Shown here: piece after piece, positions 48,131-56,694 of the stretch
Layout of the letters: every line of letters begins with the position of its first letter
Position numbering within the stretch: position 1 is the stretch's first letter
Assembly (NCBI GenBank): GCA_038146785.1
Contig: JAYQSI010000017.1
Span: forward strand, 271,562 to 335,561
Reading direction: 5' to 3'
Length of the DNA stretch: 64,000 bases
Origin: VMDJ01 sp038146785
Lineage (GTDB): Bacteria; Pseudomonadota; Gammaproteobacteria; Chromatiales; Chromatiaceae
Notes under the pieces: model-generated
Seen by the model: the letters and a program-made list of their open reading frames with translations, nothing else
Told to the model about the DNA's origin: nothing
The model's database searches: none
Program-made: the position numbers and the translations under genes

Positions 48131-49247
48131 ATGGGTATGGTGATTAATACGAACGTAAGTTCGCTTACAGCGCAGCGGCACTTAGCTGAGTCGCGCGGCG
48201 ATATGGAGCAGGCGATGGAGCGATTGTCTTCGGGACAGCGCATTAATTCGGCAATGGATGATGCAGCAGGTCTGACGATTGCGCATAGCTTAGACAGTAA
48301 AATCACCAGTTTAAACCAAGCCATTCGTAATGCTAATGATGGTATTGCGTTAGTTCAACTTGCAGAAGGTGCTTTAGATGAAGTGAGTGCCATGCTGACT
48401 CGAATGAAAGAGCTAGCGACTCAAGCACTCAATGGTACTTATTCTGATACAGATCTTACTAATCTGAATAAAGAATATCTTGCCATGGCTGATGAAATTG
48501 AACGTATTTGTGAAAATACTAAATTCAACGGCATCTCAGTGTTGAACTCAACTGATTCAATCAGTTTTCAAGTGGGTGATACATCAAGTGATGTAATTTC
48601 AACAACACTTGCCAGGATGGGTCAGCTTATATTGGTGGCAACTGGTGCATTTACATCCCTTTCAAGCAATACCCAAGGAGCAGGTCCGGGATGGGGCGAG
48701 TTAACCGGTACTGCAATCACTGAAAATGATGTGCTTAATGGTACAGGCTTCAGATTGCGTCTTGGTGAAGCTTCTTTTGTTTCAACAACAAAACAAGGAT
48801 TAATTGATAAGGTCAATGCCTACTTTGGTGCAACTGCGGCCCAAGATAATGACACTCCTGGATTTTCTGAATTTCATATCGATTATGTACCTTCAGGTAC
48901 GGTTATGAAACTGAGTCATTCATGCAGACGACACAGGTGTTTTGGCGTCTAGTTCAATTATTGCTGGTAACGAAGCTAATGCTTTAACCATCCTTAATAA
49001 TGCAATTAAAGATATTGATTCTCATAGGGCTACGCTCGGTGCTATCGCCAATCGAATGGAGCATGCATCGAGTAACTTGATGTCTCGTGTTGAGCATCAG
49101 TCTTCAGCTCGCTCTCGCATCCAAGATGCGGATTATGCGGTTGAGTCTGCCAACCTGGCTAAAGCACAAGTGTTGCAACAAGCCGGTACAGCGATGTTGG
49201 CGCAAGCTAATGCAAGTACGCAAAACATCTTGTCGTTACTGAAATAA
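48131..49247 (+). CDS. fliC: Flagellin copy 4 (best preserved), one frame break
   Basis: About 372 codons. The N-terminal D0/D1 (MGMVINTNVSSLTAQRHLAE... DDAAGLTIAHSLDSKI) and the central domain are continuous to about 48925. There two bases appear missing (TCATGCAGAC for TCAGATGCAGAC), and the frame resumes as GVLASSSIIAGNEANALTIL through YRATLGAIANRMEH-type D1 and SRIQDADYAVESANLAKAQV to ILSLLK. Repairing the indel restores a full flagellin. It forms the filament after export by the flagellar type III apparatus and capping by FliD. Confidence 0.85.
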
Positions 49248-49312
49248 CAATTAGCCCAAAAGGGCAAATAAGTCACCACACCTAATAATAATCGTGGGGC
49301 TTTTAACAAATT

Positions 49313-49387
49313 GGCTCAGGCCTGGTGTCAGGGTAAACAACACCGTAGTGGTCTCCACACTGAGCCTCAATCCTATAGCGATATAGG
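49313..49387 (+). promoter_or_regulatory. Structured leader of flagellin copy 5
   Basis: An outer helix, GGCTCAG (49313-49319)/CTGAGCC (49360-49366), encloses a small hairpin CCTG-GTGT-CAGG and a weaker ACC/GGT hairpin, resembling a three-way junction. It is followed by CCTATA-GCGA-TATAGG (49372-49387), a stem with a GNRA-type loop just before the TTGGAG ribosome site. Folding is inferred by eye. Confidence 0.5.
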
Positions 49388-49406
49388 CAAAACTTGGAGA
49401 ATTATT

Positions 49407-50271
49407 ATGTCTGGAATGGTCATAAATACGAATGTGTCTTCATTGACAGCTCAGCGTTACCTTAACTGAGTCGCGTGGGGATATGGAACAAGCTATGGAG
49501 CGTTTGTCATCAGGTAAACGCATTAACTCAGCGATGGATGATGCTGCTGGCTTGACTATTTCTCATAGTCTTGACAGTAAAATTGCAAGTCTTGGTCAAG
49601 CAGTCCGTAATGCAAATGATGGCATTGCGCTTGGTTAACTTGGCTGAAGGTGCGATGGATGAAATCAGCTCGATGCTGACTCGTATGAAAGAGTTGGCAA
49701 CGCAAGCCATCAATGGAACATATAACAACACTGATATTGACTCATTGACCTTGAGTATCAAGCATTGTAGATGAAATTACACGTATAGCATGAAAATACG
49801 AAATTCAATACGGTGGCATTTCCCAGAATTGTTCAGTGCTGGTACCATCTATTAGTTTTCAACTTGGTGATTCAACTGCTGACACGATTTCGGTAACGTT
49901 TGAGTCTGATATGGATATCGAATTGCGTTATAGTTCTGAGCCTTCCATAACGACTAATGGATTTTACATGGATGATCAGACAATCTTGCGGGTAATGCGG
50001 TTGAAACATTTCAAGATTGATGCCGCAATTGCTGAAGTTGATACATTATCGTGCTACATTGGGTGCTGTTGCTAATCGTATGGAGCATGCGGCGGCTAAC
50101 CTGATGTCTCGTGTTGAAAATCAATCGGCAGCACGTTCGCGTATTCAAGATGCGGACTATGCGGTTGAATCAGCTAATTTGGCTAAGTCACAAGTGCTGC
50201 AACAGGCAGGTTCGGCCATGTTGGCACAAGCGAATGCTTCAACAGCGAATATTCTTTCGTTATTGAAGTAA
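49407..50271 (+). pseudogene. fliC: Flagellin copy 5, frame-disrupted
   Basis: It starts MSGMVINTNVSSLTAQRYL, then an extra base at CTTAACTGAG (49461) breaks the frame. Others follow at CTTGGTTAAC (about 49630), near 49750-49830 and at about 50045. Between breaks the sequence codes well-conserved flagellin (LAEGAMDEISSMLTRMKELATQAINGTY; NRMEHAAANLMSRVENQSAARSRI). It is shorter than the other copies (about 288 codons), with a reduced variable domain. Last of the tandem array, 33 bp before flaG. Confidence 0.75.
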
Positions 50272-50304
50272 TTGGTTTGGTTGCATAGTTAATGGAGATT
50301 GATT

Positions 50305-50688
50305 ATGAGTAACGGAATCGAAGCAGTTGCTGCCTCTACCGTACGGTCTCTAGAACCTATGCCGCGTCCAACCTCAGGGGAAGAGACCCAAGCGGCTGCA
50401 GCGCCTAAAGATGCGGTGCAGCCAATGGAGTCTACTTTCGAAATGAATGAAAAGACGGTCATCTCGGCTGATGATTTAAAGGCGGCGATTGTGTCACTCA
50501 ATCAAAACCTGCAAAAAATGAATCGGAATGTTCACTTTTCAATTGATGCGGCTAGCGGTAAAGATGTTGTGAGAGTCACGAATCGCAACACCGGTGAGAC
50601 TGTGCGCCAACTGCCCAGTGAGGAGACGCTGCAGTTCTTGCGTAATCTCGACAATATGATGGGTATTATCTTTGACCAGAAAACCTAA
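50305..50688 (+). CDS. flaG: Flagellar protein FlaG
   Basis: 127 aa from ATG 50305 (GGAG ribosome site). The FlaG domain occupies the C-terminal half: NQNLQKMNRNVHFSIDA, DVVRVTNRNTGETVRQLPSEETLQFLRNL. The N-terminus is low-complexity, Ala/Pro-rich. FlaG affects filament length. It sits between the flagellins and fliD as in Pseudomonas and Vibrio and ends at a strong terminator. Confidence 0.93.
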   Translation: MSNGIEAVAASTVRSLEPMPRPTSGEETQAAAAPKDAVQPMESTFEMNEKTVISADDLKAAIVSLNQNLQKMNRNVHFSIDAASGKDVVRVTNRNTGETVRQLPSEETLQFLRNLDNMMGIIFDQKT

Positions 50689-50708
50689 TGAGGTTTCAGG
50701 GAGACAAA

Positions 50709-50740
50709 ACGCCCCGCAGGTGACTGTGGGGCGTTTTTTT
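50709..50740 (+). terminator. Terminator after flaG
   Basis: An 11-bp stem, ACGCCCCGCAG/CTGTGGGGCGT (one G-T pair), with GTGA loop and seven T. Confidence 0.93.
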
Positions 50741-50822
50741 ATGCGGCAAAAATGTGCCGAAATGCCCTGAAAACAGTAATAAATTTTTATCAATTAAAAC
50801 AATAGGTTAGGTTTTTATAATC

Positions 50823-50838
50823 TGGCACGTTTTCTGCT
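50823..50838 (+). promoter_or_regulatory. Sigma54 (RpoN) promoter of fliD
   Basis: TGGCACGTTTTCTGCT, with GG (50824-50825) and GC (50836-50837) exactly 12 nt apart, matches the -24/-12 consensus. It lies about 90 bp before the fliD start, where RpoN/FleQ-type control is expected. Confidence 0.8.
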
Positions 50839-50924
50839 CCTATTACTGACAAGAAAAAGAGTCCGTCAAAAGCGGATTCTGTTTGCCGCTGCGCTGCAAT
50901 TTAATAGGAAAAGGAAACGTCATT

Positions 50925-52307
50925 ATGGCTACTGACTACCTTAACGCATTGGGTGTGGGTTCAGGCTTAGATACCAAGCAGTTGGTGACTGCATTGGTGG
51001 ATGCCGAAGTTGCACCCAAACAAAGTAGCATTGAAAAGCGACTCGCAGATGCGGAGCTGCAGATCTCTGGGTTAGCGAAACTCAAGTCATCTATGCAAAC
51101 GTTACAAACAGCGTTTGCATCGCTAAATGATGCAAGAGAGTTTAGTTTTACGTCTCTCTCTAACTCTAATACCTCTGCTTTAACGGCCACGTTAAATGGT
51201 GGTGCGACGGTGAATGGTAGTCAGTCGATTACCGTTGATCAGTTAGCTAAACCGTCAATCATGACATCATCCTCAGTGGCGGATAAAACCGCTAACTTAA
51301 GTGCGGCTGGTGAAGTGTTTGCCTTTACAGTAAATGGTACGCAAACCAGTATTACGTTGGCAGACGGGGATTCACTCGAGGATTTAGCAACCATGATTAA
51401 TGATGCCGATAATGGCGCAACGGCGAGAGTGGTTGAAGTCGCTAGTGGCTCATTTTCATTGTTTTTGCAGGCAGATGAGCCGGGTTCGGATAATGCGGTC
51501 ACTATTGATGATGACTTTTTGGATATTGGGGTTAACGAGGTCCAAACAGCACAGAATGCTTTAGTAACGTATAACGGCGTATCAATATCGCGCAGTAGTA
51601 ACGTTATTACCGATCTTGTGCCTGGCGTGACACTGAACTTACAAAATGTCAGTCTTGATAGCGCTAATATTGAAGTTACACGAGATGATTCTGCAGCGGC
51701 CGATGCAATTAAGAATCTGGTGACGTCGTTTAATGACTTTAGCGCCTTGATGGATGAGTTAACAGCTGTGGGTTCTGAGGGTGCCGAAGGTGGTGCCTTT
51801 GCGAGCGATCCGACGATACGCAATATTTTGACGCAAGCTAAAGAGCTCTTTTTTGCTGAAGGATCTAGTGCTGGCACAAATATCAAGCGAATGAGTGATT
51901 TGGGTGTCTCAATTGATCGTAATGGAACCTATCAAGTGGATGAGACTAAGTTGGCCAGTGCGTTGACGAATCACTTCGATGAAATTAAGACCTATTTCAC
52001 GGCAGATACTGACGATCAAAGCATGTATGGAACTGCGAATCGCGGCTTTGCGGGCGATTTGCTCAAGCAGATGGAAGATTATTTAGGATTTAACGGCTTG
52101 ATCCAAACGCGTGAGACCAGTAATCAGGGAAAAGTCGCTGATTTGACCGAAGATCAGAAGGCTTTAGAAGCGAAAAGGGCGGCTTCAGAGGAGCGTTACA
52201 CACGTCAGTTCACCACAATGAACAAGATCATCAGTGAAATGAACTCGCTCAAAGATTATCTCGATAACCAATTGAATAATATGCCATTTACGGCCAAAAA
52301 CGACTAG
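50925..52307 (+). CDS. fliD: Flagellar filament capping protein FliD (hook-associated protein 2)
   Basis: About 460 aa from ATG 50925 (AAAGGA ribosome site; MATDYLNALGVGSGLDTKQLV). The N-terminal FliD_N motif GSGLDTKQLVTALVDAE and the C-terminal coiled coil (EERYTRQFTTMNKIISEMNSL) are conserved. The cap promotes flagellin folding at the filament tip. It is preceded by a sigma54 promoter and followed by fliS. Confidence 0.95.
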   Translation: MATDYLNALGVGSGLDTKQLVTALVDAEVAPKQSSIEKRLADAELQISGLAKLKSSMQTLQTAFASLNDAREFSFTSLSNSNTSALTATLNGGATVNGSQSITVDQLAKPSIMTSSSVADKTANLSAAGEVFAFTVNGTQTSITLADGDSLEDLATMINDADNGATARVVEVASGSFSLFLQADEPGSDNAVTIDDDFLDIGVNEVQTAQNALVTYNGVSISRSSNVITDLVPGVTLNLQNVSLDSANIEVTRDDSAAADAIKNLVTSFNDFSALMDELTAVGSEGAEGGAFASDPTIRNILTQAKELFFAEGSSAGTNIKRMSDLGVSIDRNGTYQVDETKLASALTNHFDEIKTYFTADTDDQSMYGTANRGFAGDLLKQMEDYLGFNGLIQTRETSNQGKVADLTEDQKALEAKRAASEERYTRQFTTMNKIISEMNSLKDYLDNQLNNMPFTAKND

Positions 52308-52324
52308 TAGTCAGTGAGGTTGGC

Positions 52325-52351
52325 TTAAGTTTTTCGACTTTTTGACGATAC
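52325..52351 (+). promoter_or_regulatory. Candidate sigma28 (FliA) promoter of fliS
   Basis: TTAAGTTT (52325-52332), 11 nt, GACGATAC (52344-52351); the class consensus is TAAAGTTT-N11-GCCGATAA. It lies 54 bp before the fliS ATG. Confidence 0.6.
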
Positions 52352-52405
52352 CTTAGGGTGAAAACGTTAATAAAAACGTTGCATAAAGAAGAATAACTGG
52401 AGTCC

Positions 52406-52804
52406 ATGAACATGATCGTCACTAAACGTGCGCTACACAATTACGAGACCGTTGATAAAGACGCTCAAGCAGCTTTTGCGAGTCCTTATGAACTCACTAA
52501 GATGCTGTTTGCAGGTGCGTTGAAATCGTTGGCGCTTATTCCTGTATTAATGGAGCGTAAAGAGCATGCTGAATGCTCAAAAGAAGTGACGCGTTCGGTT
52601 GGCATTATTAATGGCCTGCGAGATTCCCTGGATTTATCGCAAGGCGAGATTGCTGAAAATCTCTATCAGTTATACAGCTATATGACGCGTGAATTATTGC
52701 GTGCGCATCGTGCTCGTGAACAAGAAGCGGTTCGTGCAGTTCGAATGCTACTTAAAGAAATTGATGATGCGTGGGATCAGATCCCTCAGGACATGCGTGG
52801 CTGA
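52406..52804 (+). CDS. fliS: Flagellin export chaperone FliS
   Basis: 132 aa. The four-helix FliS fold is recognisable: SPYELTKMLFAGALKSLALIP, NGLRDSLDLSQGEIAENLYQLYSYMTRELLRA and the C-terminal LLKEIDDAWDQI. It binds flagellin in the cytoplasm and prevents early polymerisation. It follows fliD. fliT is not seen after it. Confidence 0.94.
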   Translation: MNMIVTKRALHNYETVDKDAQAAFASPYELTKMLFAGALKSLALIPVLMERKEHAECSKEVTRSVGIINGLRDSLDLSQGEIAENLYQLYSYMTRELLRAHRAREQEAVRAVRMLLKEIDDAWDQIPQDMRG

Positions 52805-52842
52805 TACGTAGCGTGTTTGCAATGCTGAGCTATCATTCAGTT

Positions 52843-53286
52843 ATGCCAACACACAAACAACTCCGCAAAAAACCGTTTCGGCACCGTTTAGGTGCTGCAG
52901 CGGTTTTTTTCTTTGTGGTTCCATCAATGGTGAATGCTTGGGAGATATCAACCTCGCCAGGCGCTGTTGATTCACTATCGACTGCAGAAACGCGTTACGA
53001 ATGGAAAACTTCAACCCATCCATTTGCTTTAACGCAAACACCACCAGAGGCGCCAGCTGCGCCAACACCACCACCCATTGTTTTGCCACAGGTGATCACA
53101 CCTGATGCGCTGCCTAAATTGCCTTATGGTGTGGCGATAGATTTAGGTGGAGGTAGTTTTTTGACCTCAGAAGGCGTCTATAAAAAATTAGAAAATGGCG
53201 CTTATCTCACGCCCGATGGTTTGATGATTCATACCGATAACGGGGCGCTTATTAATTTACAGCCTGGGTCAGGGGATCCGCGGTAG
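52843..53286 (+). CDS. Small secreted protein of unknown function
   Basis: 147 aa from ATG 52843 (another in-frame ATG at 52822). An N-terminal basic region and hydrophobic core (LGAAAVFFFVVPSMVNA) form a signal peptide. A Pro-rich linker (PPEAPAAPTPPPIVLP) follows, and then a compact C-terminal part with the repeating GGGSFLTSEGVYKKLENGAYLTPDG pattern. No family recognised. A strong terminator hairpin overlaps its first codons, so it may be expressed poorly or only by read-through. It occupies the place of fliT. Confidence 0.6.
   Translation: MPTHKQLRKKPFRHRLGAAAVFFFVVPSMVNAWEISTSPGAVDSLSTAETRYEWKTSTHPFALTQTPPEAPAAPTPPPIVLPQVITPDALPKLPYGVAIDLGGGSFLTSEGVYKKLENGAYLTPDGLMIHTDNGALINLQPGSGDPR
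52867..52909 (+). terminator. Rho-independent terminator of fliS, lying inside the start of the next ORF
   Basis: AAAAAACCG (52867-52875) pairs with CGGTTTTTT (52901-52909). The inner GCACC/GGTGC pairs around loop GTTTA, giving an almost continuous 19-bp stem followed by T7. Confidence 0.8.
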
Positions 53287-53295
53287 GTTTATAAA

Positions 53296-54687
53296 TTAAT
53301 TTTTCAGCATCTCCATGACCAATGATGATTTTAGGTCATGGAGTTGATTGGCTACCGAATAGCCAGCTTTCGACAACACTTGGTTCTTTGTCAGTACGGC
53401 CATTTCTTTGGCGTAATCAGCATCCATAATGCGAGAACGTGAGCTAGCAAATTCATCGTTTGCATTCAGTAAGTCATCCGACACGTTTGCCATGCGGCTT
53501 TGTGTCGCACCTATCTTGGCGCGCGCATGTAAAACTTGATCAAGTGCTTTATCGACTCGACCTTCGTTTTTCCATGTCAATATGCGATCAACATCTGAGG
53601 TGATGCCAGAATATAAATCGAGAATAAGATTTTCAAAGGCGCCAATATTTAAGCTGACTTTCTCGTTACCCGTGCTACCGATTTGGAAGTTAAAGTTATT
53701 TTCTTCAAATGAAGCGGGCTTATCAAAATCATAATCAATCTGAATATCAATCGTGTTGCCAGTGAATTCAAGATTATCGAAGTCTATGTTGATCTTATTG
53801 AATCCATCATAAGAGAAGCCATTCAAGCCAATTGGGGTGTCGCTGCCATTGACATAAATACGAATGTCTTCTTTCTTGAAATCACCAATCAGCAGATGAG
53901 GCATTAGCTCGATAATGCGATCGGGAATTTGTGATTGAAGGTCAAAGTCTAGCGTGATCGGATTTGGAATATTTGAGTAATACGACACGCTAAAGTTTTG
54001 CGGGTTAAGCAGCGTACCTTTTGCTGAATAAGCGCCTTTGAGTTGCACCTTGTTATTCTCATCAAGGTAATAGCCATTGCCATTATTGCTATCTGCAAGC
54101 GGCACACTAATGCCATCTAAAAGGACTTCTTTTGTGGTTGAGCCATTAGGAATTGAGGCATTGATGCACTTGGCATGCCCAAATATACATTAGTGTTTGT
54201 GGTTGCTAGGTTAATTTGATTAACGGTGGTTGATTTATTAATCGTAACCCCGCTGCTTATAGCACCAGATTTATTACTTAGTAAGCTGATTTCATTAAAA
54301 GCAGATGATGAGATGATCTCAGCAATACTGATAAAACGTTGTTCTATCTCATAGAGCAAAATATTTTGTGCATCTTCAGTGTAAATGCCATCTCCCGCCT
54401 TGAACGAGTAGTTCGCTTACACGAATGAGATTGCTTTCAATTTCTTCAAGACCATCTTCTGCAACATGCCCCATGGAGATGCCATCGTTTACATTGGTTA
54501 CCGCTTGTTTGAATGATGAAATTAACGAATCAATATGATTGCTAGCAGCAAGACCGGCAGAATCATCTTTTGCAGAGTTAACGCGTACACCAGAGCTCAA
54601 GCGTTCCATTGCCTCCGCCGCTTTGGCCTCGGCCTTTGCGATCCCAGCATATGTTCCACCAGCAGTAGCGTTATTAATCGTTGTCAT
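53296..54687 (-). pseudogene. Divergent flagellin on the opposite strand, two frame breaks
   Basis: The N-terminal domain reads MTTINNATAGGTYAGIAKAE, then AAEAMERLSSGVRVNSAKDD and DGISMGHVAEDGLEEIESNL. The C-terminal domain is RMANVSDDLLNANDEFASSRSRIMDADYAKEMAVLTKNQVLSKAGYS. The central domain (about 200 aa) is unrelated to the tandem copies. One extra G at about 54400 (GGCGGG) and an indel at about 54110 break the frame; correcting them gives about 463 aa. It is transcribed away from fleQ. It may be a minor or specialised flagellin. Confidence 0.75.
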
Positions 54688-55125
54688 AGTTTGACGGCTT
54701 TTGCACCACCTTGGGTGATGGTGGCGCTCAGCTTTTTTACCCTGAATTTTTTACACAGCGAGGGCGGCAAAAAATTGCCAGCTCTTGCTGTTTTTTATTT
54801 ACCCAATAGGTGTTCAGCAAAGGGTGTGCCAACTTTTATTCAGGGTATGGCAAGAGGGGTATAAGCGGCTTTCAATCTGTTTTAGATTGGATGAGATTTC
54901 TTTTCCTAAATGTCGATAAGCTGTTGGTTAAACAAGAAATAACCGAATTTTTACGCCTTAAAAATTAAGAAAAAGCGGTAGTGAGATAGGTGGTTTCAAG
55001 GTGATGTTTTCTAAATCAATCACTTAATTCTTGAGTAAAAGAGTTGGTTTTGCGATGCAAAAAAAAGTTTCTCTTTTAGAACAATGGTTTAACTGTAATT
55101 CAGACAATCCTTACATCTTTTTTAC

Positions 55126-55154
55126 TTGACCTGCTGACAAAGTGTCATTAATTT
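55126..55154 (+). promoter_or_regulatory. Candidate sigma70 promoter of fleQ with an inverted repeat in the spacer
   Basis: TTGACC (55126-55131), 17-nt spacer, TAATTT (55149-55154). The spacer contains TGACA-AAG-TGTCA (55135-55147), a plausible repressor site. It lies about 135 bp before the fleQ start. Confidence 0.55.
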
Positions 55155-55240
55155 GGCGTTTCGTTAGATGGTGGTCTAACGTTTCTCAAATTCGATGAAT
55201 CTGATTTCCGATTCGGACATCATTTCGTCAAAAACTCGAC

Positions 55241-55260
55241 TTAACGTGCTGGCACGTTAA
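55241..55260 (+). repeat. 20-bp palindrome upstream of fleQ
   Basis: TTAACGTGC-TG-GCACGTTAA has two perfect 9-bp arms. It ends 29 bp before the fleQ ATG. It is an operator candidate or a leader hairpin. TGGCACG inside it resembles a sigma54 -24 box but lacks the -12 GC. Confidence 0.65.
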
Positions 55261-55289
55261 TAGAATAACGATAAGAAAGAGAGGAAACG

Positions 55290-56426
55290 ATGTCGGTGGA
55301 TCAGTTGCGTACGATGCTGATTGGCTCTTCCGAGATCATGGAAGATCTTCGTAAGCAGATCGCTCAAGTGGCGAATACTCCTGCAACCGTTCTGGTTTGG
55401 GGTGAGTCAGGCACCGGTAAAGAGCTAGTGGCTCGCGGTATACATTCCCTCTCATCTCGCTTTGCTAAGCATCTTGTTCCTCTCAACTGTGGCGCTATCC
55501 CAAAAGAATTATTTGAAAGTGAACTTTTCGGCCATGAAAAGGGCGCTTTCTCAGGTGCGATCGCGGCTCGGACGGGTCGTTTTGAGTTAGCCCATGAAGG
55601 CACCTTGTTCCTCGATGAAATTGGTGAAATGCCAATGGATATGCAGGTCAAAATGCTTCGCGCACTCCAGGAGCGAGTCATCGAGCGCGTGGGTGGCGGT
55701 ATGCCGCATCCGGTTGACGTACGTATTGTTGCAGCGACTAACCGTTGTTTGGAAACGGCCATCACTGAAGGCTTATTCCGTGAAGATCTTTTCTATCGCT
55801 TAAATGTGTATCCGATCATTGTTCCGCCTTTACGTGAACGTGGTGAGGATGTGATCGAGCTGTTTAATCATTTAGCGGAAGGTTTTGCGTTAGACGGATA
55901 CGAGCCAATTACGCTCAGTGGTTATGCACGCATAGAGTTACTGGCACGCAATTGGCCGGGTAATGTGCGTGAGTTGAGCAACTTAGTTGAACAGATGTCG
56001 ATTCGTTATCCAGGTGAAGAAATTACGCTAGAAATGTTACCGCCTGCGAGTCGTCGCCAGGTGCAATCGATCAATTGTTCACCTTCACATATGGCGCCAA
56101 GCAATTTTGATCCAGCAAGTGGTGCGCAGTTGAGTGATGCGACCTCAAGTGCAGAGCAAGCCGCTTTGTGGGCAATTTCGTCTGATTCAGACTCAGCATT
56201 ATCGGCGCCTTCAGACGCTGATTTGGAAGAAGGTATCGATCTAAAAGAGCACCTTCGTCAGGTTGAAGTTGGCTTTATTGAGCGTGCGCTTCACTTGAAT
56301 ACAGGTAATGTCACCAGTGCGGCAAAATTACTGGGCCTGCGTCGTACGACTTTGATCGAGAAGATTAAAAAGCACGAAATTTCCTATTCTGACGGCGCTG
56401 TTTCTGGCGCTTTAGCTCGCGTTTAA
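55290..56426 (+). CDS. fleQ: Sigma54-dependent flagellar master regulator FleQ/FlrA-like, lacking the N-terminal domain
   Basis: 378 aa, against about 490 for FleQ. It opens directly with the AAA+ domain: Walker A GESGTGKE (38-45), GAFSGA loop (85-90, Ser replacing Thr of GAFTGA) and Walker B TLFLDEIGEMP. The C-terminal Fis-type HTH, LGLRRTTLIEKIKKHEIS, is the FleQ type. A Ser-rich linker precedes it. The ATG has GAGAGGAAAC upstream; no coding sequence for a FleQ domain is visible before it. In Pseudomonas and Vibrio this protein activates class II flagellar genes. Without the domain, FleN or c-di-GMP control may differ. Confidence 0.88.
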   Translation: MSVDQLRTMLIGSSEIMEDLRKQIAQVANTPATVLVWGESGTGKELVARGIHSLSSRFAKHLVPLNCGAIPKELFESELFGHEKGAFSGAIAARTGRFELAHEGTLFLDEIGEMPMDMQVKMLRALQERVIERVGGGMPHPVDVRIVAATNRCLETAITEGLFREDLFYRLNVYPIIVPPLRERGEDVIELFNHLAEGFALDGYEPITLSGYARIELLARNWPGNVRELSNLVEQMSIRYPGEEITLEMLPPASRRQVQSINCSPSHMAPSNFDPASGAQLSDATSSAEQAALWAISSDSDSALSAPSDADLEEGIDLKEHLRQVEVGFIERALHLNTGNVTSAAKLLGLRRTTLIEKIKKHEISYSDGAVSGALARV

Positions 56427-56619
56427 TCGCCAAAGACCGTCATCTTTCCCTGTGGATAATTCTGTGGATAAATTGCCGCTTTGACGGTTTTCCGTCATTT
56501 TTGAGCCTCTAATATCCCCACTGTCGTGTTCATCTCACAGCAATATAAAAGACTTTAATTTCAATAAATTCAATGATTTAAATTCCATTTTGCCACTATA
56601 GCGGCAAGAAAATTCCGCT

Positions 56620-56636
56620 TTGGCATATCTATTGCA
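56620..56636 (+). promoter_or_regulatory. Sigma54 promoter of fleR
   Basis: TTGGCATATCTATTGCA, with GG (56622-56623) and GC (56634-56635) 12 nt apart, matches TGGCAY-N5-TTGCW. It is about 60 bp before the fleR ATG, consistent with FleQ-dependent expression. Confidence 0.85.
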
Positions 56637-56694
56637 TAACCCTACCGAAATAGAAGGTCGTTGGAACCGACGACACACGTTTAGGGTAAGTTGG

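Larger units (their letters stand above)
54688..55289. other. 602-bp intergenic region between the minus-strand flagellin and fleQ
   Basis: No credible gene. AT-rich, with a short GC-containing inverted repeat (CACCACC..GGTGATGGTG) near 54702-54722, a sigma70-like promoter with an embedded inverted repeat (55126-55154) and a 20-bp palindrome (55241-55260). It must hold the promoters of both divergent genes. No sigma28 site was found for the flagellin. Confidence 0.6.

Noticed and set aside
44585..50271. Tandem flagellin repeats as a phase-variation or invertible cassette
   Set aside because: All five copies are on the same strand, and no recombinase gene or inverted recombination sites were seen. 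The minus-strand flagellin is too different to be an inverted copy.
55241..55260. TGGCACG as a sigma54 promoter of fleQ
   Set aside because: The required GC 12 nt after GG is missing (GTTAATAGAAT follows), so the palindrome reading is preferred.
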